NCBI GenBank assembly: GCA_023079485.1
Contig: CM041115.1
Location: 29,564,826-29,628,825 of the forward strand
Origin: Archilochus colubris
Lineage: Eukaryota; Chordata; Aves; Apodiformes; Trochilidae
Direction: 5' to 3'
Length of the DNA stretch: 64,000 nucleotides
Of the stretch, positions 35,339 to 48,125 are shown one piece after another (within the stretch, counting starts at the first letter, position 1; each line of letters starts with the position of its first letter). The notes beneath the pieces were generated by a model. That model had not been told where the DNA came from, did no database searches, and was given only the letters and a program-made list of their open reading frames with translations. Made by a program: the position numbers and the translations under genes.

Positions 35339-36858
35339 AAGATACATCACTTACATGTCTTGATAATGTCTGAAGGTCAGATATGAAAGTTACCGAAAAT
35401 ATGTGCGTAACAGATCTCCACAACAGTTATATCACCTATATTTACAGCATGGGTTTCTAACCAACAATTCACATTTTTTCAACTCATGTATTTTGATGTT
35501 TGCTTCATTTTTATCTTTGGAGATAATATCTGCTTATTAGGTGGGAAAAATTACTGTAGCTCTGAATATCCCATAGTGTTAACATTTTTTAATAAATGAA
35601 GTATCTTATTGTCCCTATTTTATGAGAACTGAGACTGAAAAGATTCATATCTCTTAGACACATAAAATTTCTGGAGCTTAAATTCTCCTGTTAATCTTCT
35701 ATATAGCTTCAGCTACCGAAAAATTCAGATAAACTCTGCAGTACCTTAGTGTTTACTTCAGGGTTTTCCAGTTATTTAAATCTGTCTCTGTGACCAGAAT
35801 CCGGTCTGTCCCAACATGTCTTAGTATCTAGCTCCTGTAATGAGGAACTACAAACCAGGTCAATGGTTACAAACAACAGAATCCCCAAGGCTTGACTTGT
35901 TATTGGTCATTATCCAAGACACATGAGCTACCAAATGACATGGATGACATCTTCCAGATCATTGCAATTGCAACAGAAAAAAAACTTAAGTTAAGACACT
36001 ATTGTGTGAATGGCATATATACAGACCCTCAGCCATAGATAACAACTAGATAACAACTTCAGCATCTACATGTCAGGTCTGCTTCAGTGTCCTTTTTTTT
36101 TTCCAATGCAAGACTTAAAGAAAAGAAACAAGGAAACACAGTCAATCTATTCTAAATTGAAACCACTAGAATTCAACCCTATTTGAACATGACAGATGAC
36201 TACAAATACCTGTTTATCTGTAATCACAAATACTTCTAAAATACCTGGAAATTATCTAAGATATAGGTATGACTATCATTCTAGTCTTGTTTTATGAAAA
36301 GTGTTACATTTCAGCTTCCATTTTGAGTACATACTTGATTATGTCCTTCAGAATAAATTGCAACCAACATTTGGAATATATATTTATTGTTTAATGTCTG
36401 GCTTTCAGTAAAGGAAAAATGAACTTTGAATGTCTCCTGCTTAAACAAAACTATGAGGGATGCTTGTGTTTCTACACTCTTCTGTTTCAGCTGGTGCAAT
36501 ATCAGTAGCTGAGTTACATGAGGAAGAAACACAGAGAAAAATCTCATCTTAAACATATTTTGGAGCTAAGATTCAAAGAAGAAAGTTTTGTTGCCAGAAG
36601 ACAGAATACACAGAGGTTTAATATTTTCACACTGTGCCAAAATGGAAATCATGAATGTGGGAATACTTGCCCACATGTGATGCATGTATTTCCAAAAAGT
36701 TTATGTATTCTTTACATGCTCTGCCACATGTTTCCAAGGGCAACTGTGTGACAGACTGCTAATAAGAGCAAATAGTCTGCAAATAGTATGCAAAATGTAT
36801 TGGGCACACTTAGGAAGACTCAATATTAACTCGGAACATGGGTTTTCATATGCCAAAC
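35339..36858. other. Unique AT-rich DNA, no gene seen
   Basis: No ERV internal sequence was recognised between LTR C and LTR B, so they do not look like the two ends of one provirus. Confidence 0.5.
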
Positions 36859-36863
36859 AAGGA
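36859..36863. repeat. Left target-site duplication of LTR B
   Basis: AAGGA, identical to 37635-37639. Confidence 0.8.
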
Positions 36864-37634
36864 TGTCCTGGTCTGAGCTAGGAAAACAATTTTCTTTTAG
36901 TAACTTTTCAGTTAAGTTAAGTCTCTTTTAAGTAACTGCTCTTGCTGAAATTAACAGCATGTTTTCTCCATCAGTATCTACTCTTAGAACAGATAATTCT
37001 CAATGTTTATGGTTATCACTAGAGAATGGTATGCAAAAATCTCTTCTTTATACTTATTCCAATAGAAAACACTGCTTGGTTCTACTAAATTTTTATGCAC
37101 TGGAAACTAAAAGGGAGGAAAGAGTCACACCTGAGATTCTTCTGTGGAGAGGAACAGACTAGACAGGTGATCAAAACTGACCAAACTAAGTTTTCCATCC
37201 TATACGTGTCATGTTCAGTAGAAGTCTATGTGATCATGAGTGTCAAGCTCTCTTTGTCCATGGTTGGTGTCCTGGAAGGACTTCATCCTTTCATCTGCCT
37301 TTAATGCTGAGCTGTACATTCCTGAATCCATGCATTCTTGCATCCAGTCCCATTTCCTCTTTACTTCAGGATCCCACTCTAGGATTTTACCGGGATGTGC
37401 CTAGCAGCCTTGGTGGAGACATGAGTATTATTGGTGGGGGGGGAGCACAAAAGTAATTTTGTACTTACATTTTTTTTTCCTCATCATCACTGTAATTAAA
37501 ACTATGTAGCTGCATTTTCAACCAGTAAGTTTCTCTCCCTTATTCTCTTTCCTCTCCCTTTCTGGGAAGGGAGGGGTGGTAATAGAGAGCATCTGTTGTT
37601 GGTTTTATTGTCTTCATAGCATTAAACCATGACA
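36864..37634 (+). mobile_element. Solo LTR B, avian ERVL-type
   Basis: A 771-bp LTR from TGTCCTGGTCTGAGCTAGG to ATTAAACCATGACA, with TG...CA ends and a perfect 5-bp flanking duplication AAGGA. It aligns end to end with the LTR at 4385-5166. Shared blocks include CTTGCTGAAATTAACAGCATG, AAGGGAGGAAA, GTCACACCTG and the closing pyrimidine-rich segment followed by GGGAGGGG. A TAATTAAAACTATGTAG stretch (37493-37509) could be the polyadenylation region. No internal sequence adjoins it. The perfect duplication suggests it is younger, or has simply been luckier, than LTR A. Confidence 0.85.
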
Positions 37635-37639
37635 AAGGA
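37635..37639. repeat. Right target-site duplication of LTR B
   Basis: AAGGA, identical to 36859-36863. Confidence 0.8.
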
Positions 37640-38281
37640 ATACCAATTAAGAAAAATACATGACAAGTTGCTCCTAAAACTTTCACTTGAAGGCCTTGTC
37701 TACATGACATTAAACTCAGTAGGTCCAGTAGAAAAAGTGAGATCCATTACAATACTTGAATGGTCATTTATAAAGTGAACAGAAATAGAATATGTTTCCA
37801 CAGGGTTGTTATAGGTTACATTTGTATTCACTTTTTCAGAACAGAATTATGACAGTAAAATTCCACTGGCTTATGAATAAATCCAGTGATTCTCAAACAT
37901 TTATTCAAATCCTCTCTCAATCCCATCCCTTTTCAGTATTATTTTATACCACTGGTGCAACATGAACAACATTAGTGTCATAGGATGGATTATTTTCCTA
38001 TCAGTTTTCACACTGATAATCTGTAAAGACTGCAAATGAAATGCCTGTAGTTACAGCTAGATACTGGGTGCATTTAGTCAAACGTGCTTTGTCCTCCAGA
38101 CTAGGTTGCATATTATAATGATGTGAGGTTTTAAAATCCCATAGTATACCTTGTTATTCATGGGACTGGGTATTCTTGTAATAACACTACCACCTGTTTG
38201 ACCAGCTACATATCTTTACACACACAGAGAAATCATCTGTAGTGATGTGGCAGTTGTAAAAGGTATAGGAAGTATAGACTA

Positions 38282-38346
38282 ATAAAAAAAACAAAAACAA
38301 AACAAAGCAAAAAAACCCCAAACAAATCAAAACAAACAAAAACCCA
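38282..38346. repeat. A-rich (A/C) low-complexity tract
   Basis: AAAAAAACAAAAACAAAACAAAG and CCCCAAACAAATC-type units. Confidence 0.9.
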
Positions 38347-39083
38347 CGCTAAAGCTTATACTCAAAAGAGCAATATATTTCTGCTAGATCAAATTTGGAT
38401 CTTTTGTCTCTTTTGTTTGCAAAGCCTCATGAGATTTCATGGTGAAACTTAAATATCCAATGATTCTTGATTAGGTTTGAAAATGTATATAAAATTACAC
38501 TCCTAAAATATCCTTGCCACTAAAACATTCCGTGGGTCCCAGACATTTTATAAGTTCATTTCAGTACAGTGTCTCTGTACTGAACAGCCATCTCTTTACA
38601 TGAAAACTAAAGCTTATTTTCCAAAGAATAGTACAATCACCTCCTGAAACACTGTCATTGCTGAAATATTTATCAGAACCCAAAAATATTAAAAGTCAAA
38701 ACCTTCCCACCACTCATCCATACCCAAAGATTCCTGCACTGAATCAGTTTCAGCTCTTGGATTGGTATATGGTTGTAAGTGAATTCCAGTTTGAATGTAG
38801 TGGCAGTGATTTATGTTTTCTTATTCAGAATCTTATTATTTATTTAAGCATATCTTCGGATCCAGGACTGGTACTGAAATTGTTTCAGTTGTATTGATTG
38901 TCCTTACAGCGCTGAGTCCTTCTTATCTATCCAACTCTGCTGTTCTGTAATTAGCCACTCATCATGAGAAATGATGCACTCCAATTTAATTTGCTTTCAA
39001 AAGCATCCGCATTAATCTGCTGATATTTTTCATGCAGAATGCCCACACAGACTCAAAGATATGTTACAAAGATATGTTTTTAC

Positions 39084-39100
39084 TTTTTTTTTTTTTTTTT
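39084..39100. repeat. Poly-T run
   Basis: Uninterrupted run of 17 T. Confidence 0.9.
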
Positions 39101-41555
39101 CACTTGTTTCTTCATTTATTTTCTGTGTCAGAAGCCTGGCACAGATTCAGAGATGCTAACAGGTGTTATTCACTGCAAAAGGATTTTGTTTAATTATTTA
39201 GTGTCTTCCCAATTTGAGGAACCTATATTAATTATTTAATTAGCATTCTGCTATAATTAATATAATTCTCACTAATCAATTAAAAGCTGCTAACATTTTA
39301 TGTGTCCAGTAACTTCAAAGAAGTCTTATGATAGAACGCAAATATACATAGTACAAAAAACCCCATCCTCACTTCAAAAGCTATGCTGGAAACACAGTGG
39401 CTGGGCCCAGGCATTGCACTGCCTTTCTGTGAAGCACAACAGAAAGCTTTCTAGCACTCTGAGTTCACGAGTCCTCCTTTGTGAAACCAGTAATTACAGC
39501 AAAGTTACTTGGCATTCAGGCAGATGTTCTCTGTTCTTCCATGTTTATGCCATGGTAGGTCCCACTGAAGAACAGAGAATACTCCAGCGATGGCAACTTA
39601 TTGATGTACCATGGATTAACATTTCAAACTTTCTGCTGTTCTGTATGCATTTGAATAGAGATGCTTTTCAGCAAGCACCTGAGCCATGAAACTTAAAAGC
39701 CAGCCAGGAGCACTACCAAGAAAATCTGCAGCAAAATGGCTTCTACCACTCTGCACCTAGAGCTGACATACTGCCTGGCCCCACATTATGGAATCTTCAA
39801 AACCCAGACAACAAAACAGACCCTTTACTAAAAAAATAAGAGAAAAACAGGATTTTGCATTAGAAGGGCTTTTCCAAGACTTCCCACTATTTGGGCTTCC
39901 ACCAGCTGAGTCAGTAAGGAATGATTTCATACAGATCCATACCTAAGTATATTATAACTCCATTTTTCCAGGAAGATGCCTGGAAAAAAAGTACAAAGGA
40001 CTTGTCAAGCCTTCTAAGCTTTTTGCTATTGTACTGCAGAAACAAGGTGATGTGCCTTGAGACCTATTTGCTGACAAATCTTTTCTTCTAAGTTCAGTGT
40101 GTTTGACACAGAAAAGATTTGGCAAGTAATTTGAAGTTCTATTTTTGACAGATAAACTAAAGATGCAAAATAAAAATTCACAGTTTTCAGAAGTATTGAT
40201 TAATAATCACAGCTGAGAAAGGTCCAGAATAAGAGGAAATGCTGACTCATGTTTTTAACAAAAGCAAATTGGCCGAATATAATCATAGGCTTGTTTCCAT
40301 GGATTTCTGCATTTGGGCTCCTATGGGATCAGAAAAAAAGAGAGGGTATGCACTTTTCTTGAGCAGTGTTAGAACAGCTGGACAAGAGAATGATCTGTAT
40401 CATGTAATGTAACAATGTGACTCCAAACATAGGGATTTTATCACATTTGGTATAAAGTTGCTATGACAGGCACTAGCTAAGCAAGTGTACTCTACAAGTA
40501 TAAACATTAACCTAAGCTTAGCCCAGCTTTTTACTCCAGTCATATTTCCAACTGCTTTGACATGCGGTGGGAACTGAAATTTCATATACTTTCTCTCATC
40601 AATCCTTATTTGGTAGGAGTTTTATTGCACGGATTGCATTCATTAGTTTCTCCTGAAGAGAAAGAAATAATTAGGCTACCATTCCTGCTTAGATCCCTTC
40701 ATCTACAACTGGGACCTTTGGTAGGAAGAAATATGTTGAACACAGATGCTTAAAAATCACATAGCAGTCTATGTGTTCAAACACCAGAACTACAAATTGC
40801 TTTTTCTCTCCATGTTTCTTTTGTATTTGATGACAATGAGAGGGTATTGTTACTGGAAAATAAAATCCTGTCAAAGACAAGGGTTCCCTTTAGCTTCTCA
40901 GTGCAGCGTTTCTATTAATAGGAACGTGAAGGAGTGATACACAAGCTGGAAACACACTGCTTATACACAGCATGGGTTGGTCCTACTATATGTGTTTCAG
41001 TAATTTCTTACAGCTTGACAGGTGGGTTGCTTCTGCTCTCAGCGTACTACAACCATTCCCCACTATTAGGATACTGTACTTCCACAAACATTGTCAAAGG
41101 TGAAAAACACAACCCATAAAGAATAGTCACTGCAAAAAAATGATGTCATCTTTACTGTCAGTTAGAGATGTTCATGAGTCTCACTACAATGAGAAATCAT
41201 AGCAAATGCTGTACAGAGTTATCAGAATAAGTAGCAGTTTTGGTAATGCCCCCCAAGGGACCACTACTACTAAAAGTAAAAAAAAGTTGCAAATAAGGGA
41301 AAAATGACTGGTATTTTGTGATCACTTAAGGTTAAGGAAACAAGCCCTTCCTATCTGAATAAATGATACTGTGAAAAATACTAATACCAATTTATCCTCT
41401 CAACAGAATTTCTCATGTGACCTCTAAGGCCCTGCTGATACTATTAATGTGACCCAGATTTTCAGACACAACAAACGAAACTTTTAATATGGTTAGTTTT
41501 CTTACCCCTAGTGCTTCTGTTCCTTTGTTTTTCTAACAATCATAAACTCTCTTAT

Positions 41556-42000
41556 TCTTACCTTCTGACATAGTTATGTATATCAGTCATATTCCTCTCA
41601 AACTTTAATTTAAAATATTATACAAACCAACATCTTTAAAACTAGTATCATGAGCAAGTTCTCCTATCTTATTTGTAGTCTTTCTCATTGATGTTCCAGG
41701 CTGAGATCCATCTTTCCTGAATGTGACCCGCCATTTATGCAGTACTCCATATTTAATTTTCACCAATGCCCTATACAAAATCACTAACTTTATTTCATCT
41801 CTCTCAGAAATGTCTTTCCTGATTCATTCAAAAGGTGCATTACAGGTTTTACAGCCTCATCACATTGACAATCAGATGAGTCTAAGCTAGCTAGTTGTTC
41901 TCCATTACCATAATTTCTACCTCATCATGTTACAGCTGAAACAACTGTGATTAGGTTGTCAGCACATATTTTTTGTTGCATTTTATGCTATATCTACCTA
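41556..42000 (-). mobile_element. Ancient L3/CR1-like LINE fragment (ORF2 end)
   Basis: The + strand resembles the reverse complement of the L3 ORF2 C-terminal region. A block corresponding to CAGTACTCCATATTTAATTTTCACCAATGCC is followed by AAATGTCTTTCCTGATTCATTC, then CAGCCTCATCACATTGACAATCA, in the right order and spacing. It is strongly diverged. The match may extend a little beyond both edges. It is one of the oldest recognisable insertions in the window. Confidence 0.55.
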
Positions 42001-43998
42001 CAGCACCATTCCTCATGATTTGTTTCTTTTTTCTCAATGTTTTGCTGTTCTCTTCAGTTTTGTCATCAGAAATCATGTCATGTTCTTAAGATGAATAATG
42101 AAGTTATTTATTTTTTGTTGCAAAGTTAATTGCGCTCTTTTCCTTTTCACCCTCTTTGCATGATACAGCATTTTTGCTGTTTCTTACCATTTCATTTAAA
42201 CTGAATCCATCCATGACAACTTAATCTAAACCTGTTATCAAAAGCTCTTTCTTGTCTAACACCTTAATTTTATACCAAAAGGTGCATCTGGTGTAATATC
42301 TTATTCAACAATTATTTGCTGAAGAAGGTTGATATCAGTCTCATCTATGAATTTCATGCACTGCCAATATAAAAATAACATGTTCTTTCTGGGAAGACAT
42401 AACATTAATGCAACAATCAGTAACATTTATGGTGATAGTGCATACCATCACAATCAGTAATATTTATGGTGATAGTGCATACCATCATATCTCATTTTGA
42501 AATCTACAGCATAACAAAACATCATTCACTATAAATAGCCTTGTTATTCTTCCACAATCTTATCAAAATTTGTTGTTTCCTCTATTCTGTCTATGATGTT
42601 CATTTTATTAACTCTATCACACAAACTTGCAATGAAATCTATTACCTGAAATATACCTTACTGCTCTATTTCCTGGCAAATGTACACCTACCTCCACGCA
42701 TTTGTTATGACCATCATTACTGAATCACAATACCTTAGGTCTACTTAAAATGTCACTATCAACTGTATATGATCTGAGTGCTTGAATTTGTGTGCAAATA
42801 TTTCCATTATTTCTAATATTCTCAGCTGTTTAACCTAGCAATTCATGCACTATACTGTTCATAGCAGCAAACATACTGTTTATTTGCTTCTTCTGGTAAG
42901 TTTTATTGATGACAAGTGCTTGTTCAGTTGATTCTTCCCAGGACAAGTGTTGAAACAAATCAATTGGAGTAATATCTCATGATCTGTCATCCTAAGACCC
43001 CAGGTGACTACAGTGAGCTCTGAGGCCCTCATTTAGGCAGAGTACTTTCTTCAGGAATGTCTTGAACAGCTCACAGCTTAATCCTCCTTACAGCAATAAT
43101 CAATATGACAAAAACAACTTGTGTATTGAAATAAGTAAAATATTCTCAAACAGTGCTTTAAGACAGCATCAACTGTGCTGTGAGTTGCTCTAAAAGTCAA
43201 ATGCTGAATATAGTTCAAGTTCAAAATCAGAAATATTGTGGATTCACAGCGATCTGTCACCTCAGCCATCTTGAAATACCATTCTTCAGTTGCATTTTTT
43301 ATTCTGCTAAATCTTGTTCTGTTGAACAGCAGAGTAGCATGCAATACATACTTTTATTACATAGTAGATACATAAATATAGCTATAAATATAGAGAGATA
43401 TTGAGATGTCTCTCAAAAAATATATATTTTTTGTAATATAAGGGTCCAAAAGTCCCCAGCAGCTGACTTGACTCAAGAAAAAGACCCAAGGCACTTCCCA
43501 GTGTTTCCAGATATAGATCCTGCAGGGGAAATGGTGAGCTAATGATAATGAGCAAGAGCACTCTCCAAAATCTCTGAGTACAGCAAAGTAGCAACAGAAA
43601 AGACAACAGGAAGAGGGAACACTTCCCATCCTTCTGGATTTAATAGAGTATGTAGGAAGCAGAAAGGAATACTGCCCCCATTCTGTTCTGTACTCCTGAT
43701 CTTACAGACCTTCCTTCTAGGTGCCATAAAATTAACCTGTCTACTTCAAGCCATAACATGTCACTCAGGGATCATGCAATTGACACTGATTTTAGTGTGT
43801 CTCTTTTAGCCTTTATAAACCATGGATTTTGTCTTTACATTTTTGTAATTTCAAATATGGTCATACTTAATAAAACTAAAGATGTCAAAGAACAGAATCT
43901 GTGTAAAGTAAGAAATGTGGCAAAAAATGTTTGCATCTGCAACATTTTAGCAGGCATGAAATGAAGCTAAGAGTAATTAAACTTTATTTGGTAAGTGA
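42001..43998. other. AT-rich DNA, no gene seen
   Basis: Includes the 37-bp tandem duplication at 42414-42487. GAGGCCCTCATTTAGGCAGAG near 43020-43041 faintly resembles old L3-type 3' sequence but is too short to assign. Confidence 0.5.
42414..42487. repeat. 37-bp tandem duplication
   Basis: CAATCAGTAACATTTATGG... (42414-42450) is repeated directly at 42451-42487 with a single C to T difference near its tenth base, so the duplication is recent compared with nearby repeats. Confidence 0.92.
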
Positions 43999-44176
43999 AT
44001 TATATATATATATATTTGTATATATATATATATACACACAATATATATATATACACACACACACATATATATACACACACAAATTTGTGTGTGTGTATGT
44101 ATATATATATATGCATACTATATATATATAGTATATATACATACTATATATATATATATACATACACACACACAAA
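43999..44176. repeat. Compound TA/CA microsatellite with palindromic core
   Basis: Alternating TA runs, CA runs and their complements. The centre AAATTT (44081-44086) is flanked by CA units on the left and GT units on the right. GTATATATAC and CATACTATATATATA blocks make a second set of palindromes (44111-44160). Open frames on both strands here translate the repeat only. Confidence 0.95.
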
Positions 44177-45274
44177 TTAGTCATGTCAGCTTCCAAGAAG
44201 TAGTTGGTATTTTTCAAAAAAGTTGTTAACATTGTCTTTCTAAAGGACTTCTGTTTTCTGTAAATAATTATGTATCTGTTATTTGTATGATAATCATGCA
44301 TGATGACCACTGATATAGTGAAAAATCCCACAATGCTAGATGATAAACAGGCATATCATGTATTAACACCACTACCATGGATTTTAACTCAGAAATTTCA
44401 TATTTTTCTTAGTTTCAAAACATACAAGGACAGTATCCAAAAGGGAGACTACTACACTAGACAGGTCACAGTTCCTATTTTTGTATGTCTTTTATTATTC
44501 AGTTGTGCTCATGTTCATGATGGAAAAATATTTTGAAAAAATTTTAAGTCTCACTGCAAATCTAATTGCATACAGTATTTATGTTTGGTTTAACTCATAT
44601 TACCTAAGAGGCTTGGTGGACACTCAAAAATTTGAAATAGCTTTATAGCTCCATAATAGCTAGCTTCATTGTGATGACAGAGAAACATAAGGCTGCATAA
44701 ATAATTCTTAATCAAAGTGCTTTAGGTACAACTATATGAAGTATTCTACATAAAGTATTTTTCCACTTGTTTCCCCTGAGAACAGTGTGCTATTTCTGAG
44801 TTCCTAGAAGTACTACTTTTTTGTCAACATCGTAACAGCTGGCAACGCTATTCAGTCACATTGGCACCCAAGACCTGTAGACTATTATAAAGTAAGCAAT
44901 CAAATTCATTCCTTACAACCACACAAACAAATGTGGTCAACTTTATGCTGATAATAATGTCCTACCTGGTGAGGAAGGGACACAAGGGAAATTTCCACAG
45001 CTGGACCACAGCATGAAGCTATTTTGAATTTCGTTTATTGATAACAGATCAAAGTAATTTTATTGTGCCAAATCAAATGATGCCAAGCTAGTAACAGGTG
45101 TGCAGGAAAAGAAGTGATGCCATCAAATTCTAAAGAATCTCAGTCAAACATATGTGGTATCATAGATAAAAACACAAAATAAAATGGAAAGTTTATGAAA
45201 CGCAGTTATTCAGAGCATATTATGAAGCCATTGTTACAGTATATGCACTTTTAAATGACCACATAAGAGTTCTT

Positions 45275-45302
45275 TAAAAAAAAAAAAAAAAAGAAAAAAA
45301 AA
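45275..45302. repeat. Poly-A run
   Basis: A runs with one G interruption. Confidence 0.9.
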
Positions 45303-45598
45303 GCTATATTCACTACAGGAAGAAATAGGCTAAATAATTCATCAAAGCATAAATTGAACTGCTTTCTATGTCCTGTTCACTATATGTTTTGAAGTCCTGT
45401 GATAAACATTTTGCTCAGCTGCTGAGCAGAAATCGTCAGAAATGGTTGTAGTCTCTGTCTCTTGGTAATTTTTTCTTTTCTGATCCTCTTTTCTAATGGA
45501 ATAACACACAAAGCAATTTATGATCATCTTGTTAGCATAATATCAAAAGGTTACAATTTTCAGTTCCAGAGCTGCTCGCTGGACAGTTGTCACAGTTC

Positions 45599-45652
45599 TT
45601 TTTTTTTTTTTTTTAATCTCTTTTTTTTTTTTTTTTTTTTTTTTAATCTCTT
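45599..45652. repeat. Duplicated poly-T/AATCTC tract
   Basis: A run of about 16 T followed by AATCTC, then 24 T followed by AATCTC, a tandem duplication of a T-run unit. Confidence 0.85.
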
Positions 45653-48103
45653 CTTATCCATGTGGTTTACTGCAGCTGTTTTCCACAGGACTCTATAACA
45701 CTCATCACTCAATATGAACATATTTGAGAAGTCCTGGGTTAGTTGAGTCAGGCAATTACCACTATGACTGTTTTAAGAGTGTAGCACAGTGCTGAAGAAA
45801 TCCTCAAATTACCAAGCTAGCTCAGTACCTCTCATGTTTAAAACAAGTGGGGTTTTTATATTTTCCTACTTATTCCAGCAATCTTCTTGATGCTTTCAGA
45901 ACTGGAATAGTAGCTCAAGTTAATTCTGGAAGGACACAAGCTAATTTCATCAGCAACAGCAAAGTATTTTTTAATAGGATGCTGCTACTAAGTTACACAG
46001 TCATAATACTATTTCCATGCCATGGTGGTAACAATTCTCATTAGCATGCAACTTATAACAATAAATTTTATCATAACTGCCTTCTTCACTGACTTCCAGC
46101 ACACTGTGTTTCATCATTCAACGATGCAAAGTCTTTACAACAGCAGCTGCATTCCAATACAGAAATAACCACATCTAATCTCACAGTCATTGAGAGTTAA
46201 TCCTTCCTTTCCACATGCTTGATTTGAACATGGTTTTCTATTTTCCAATTTGAATATAGATGCTTCCAATCAAAAGTTTGATAATTTACCACTTAATTTC
46301 ATAAGGCAAATATTTTTTGTATATATCCACTGCCACCAAGAATTATATCAACTCTCTGACAAGATGTCAAGCTCACATTTGCTTTAATTCTCAACAAAAT
46401 TTTTTCTTTCTACGTTGAAACCCTGTGAGTTTTTATAAATGTGATTTTTCTTTTGAAAGAGGAAGAAAAAAGAAAAATCACAACCTATATGAGATATGAG
46501 GAATAGCCATGAAAAGTAGTAGAAAGAATGTGTTCACAGTACATGGATCATCGCAGACTTAGGTACTCTACAGATCAATTCAAAGCTGCACTAGGAGACA
46601 CCCGGATTTTCAAGTTAACACATACAATAAATATGCTGCTTTTCTTCTTACATTTTGTTAGACCTATGTCTTCTAATCAATATGGAACAAAATTGCTCCA
46701 AGATGAAACCCCTTGCTATGCAGAATTACGTATTTTAACTAGCATAAATACATTAAAAACATGTGGAAAAAGTCTCTGTTTATAAAAATATTAAGACACA
46801 TACTTTTAAATAAAATGCCTAATAATATATAAGTGTATATAAACATAATAATGTATAAACATTCTTCTTGTTCTGTCATGGACACTATTTCTGATGCATG
46901 AAGTTTTTTAAGGAGCTGTCTCCTTCTACCCTTTATTTATGTCTGAATCTTGAACTTTTCTTTAACTGGGAAGAAGCCATCAGGAAGTCAACTCAGTGTG
47001 CCATGGCAGAGCCCCAGTAAAGTAGCAGGAGAATTGCTTTCAATAGCAGTTTGGTTAATAGATGAACTGCCCTTTTGTATTGTTTGGAAAGCACAGGAGT
47101 TATTGAGAAAGTTCACAATGCATAATTTGATTCTGTGGAGATTTTGTCAGTGACTGAAATACAGTCTCTAACCAAGAAGAAGCTGGAGGATATACAAAGA
47201 AGTTAAGTAAACAATAATACATAAGAAACTGAGAAGCTAAAAAAAATAATCAAGAGGGAGGGTATTTTAAAAAATAAACAGGTAAATTTGAAAAATAACT
47301 TTCTAGCATTGTTGGTGACTGCTTTTCAAACCAAGATGATCCTTTAAAGCTGAAATGAACAACTCTCACACATTTACAAGTCCCCTACAGTCACTGGTGA
47401 TCTCACTGGATGTTATGGTGACTTCACTAGAGTTTTCTTGGAGTGCAGACAGCAAGTCTTTGGTTTTCTTCTTCTCTGAAGACCTTTAATGTGAGGAAAA
47501 AAAAACTATGTAACATTGAAACACATTTTTCTTTCTTTCCTCTTTTTACAGCAAACAAAACCCATCATGAGGTTGCACAAAGTGTATTTATCTTGTCAAA
47601 TGCTAAGTGCATGAAGTGGAAATGTATATAATTGCCCCCAGGGAAGAGGAAATGAAGATATAAAACTGATTTTCATATCTGTAGTGAGTATTTCAAGCAA
47701 TTTTAGAAATGCTGGTCTTATGCTCAGGAATGCAACCAGAGACAGTTCCTAGTTCCTTTTTTTACAATTAATCTTTTTTTTTTCCTTCCACCTCATAATT
47801 TTTTAGATATTTTTAAATCCTGTTCTGTCTCTTATAGGTTTTTTTGTCATCTTTATGCTTGAAAGGAATCTGAGACAAATGTAATCTTTCCTAGAAGGAT
47901 TTTCAAATAAAGTTATCCCTTTCTAACAACAGCACTTCATTGTAGCAGTAACAATAAGCATTACCTCAGCACTAAAAGAAGAAACACCAAAATCTATGTT
48001 TCCAGGTTGCATACATGCAGCTAAATTCATATTTATGTCACTTTAAAACAAAACAGACAGTAGATTTATTTGGGACAAAATGGGTCCTCTTATGAGCCTT
48101 TTC

Positions 48104-48125
48104 TTAAAAAAAAAAAAAAAAAAAA
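48104..48125. repeat. Poly-A run
   Basis: About 20 A; no retroposed sequence was recognised upstream. Confidence 0.9.

Larger units (their letters stand above)
37640..41555. other. Unique AT-rich DNA, no supported gene
   Basis: Contains an A/C-rich tract (38282-38346) and a T run (39084-39100). The 129-codon + strand frame at 39300-39689 has no recognisable domain. 39185-39290 is dense in TAATTA-type homeodomain-like motifs in AT-rich context. Confidence 0.5.

Noticed and set aside
34795..37634. LTR C and LTR B as the two ends of one provirus
   Set aside because: LTR B has its own perfect 5-bp duplication on both sides, and no retroviral internal sequence lies between them.
39300..39689. 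129-codon + strand open frame
   Set aside because: No recognisable domain; length is within chance expectation for 64 kb on six frames, and no splice or promoter context was seen.
42414..42487. Two direct repeats as a minimal CRISPR-like array
   Set aside because: The two copies are directly adjacent with no spacer, and the context is vertebrate DNA.
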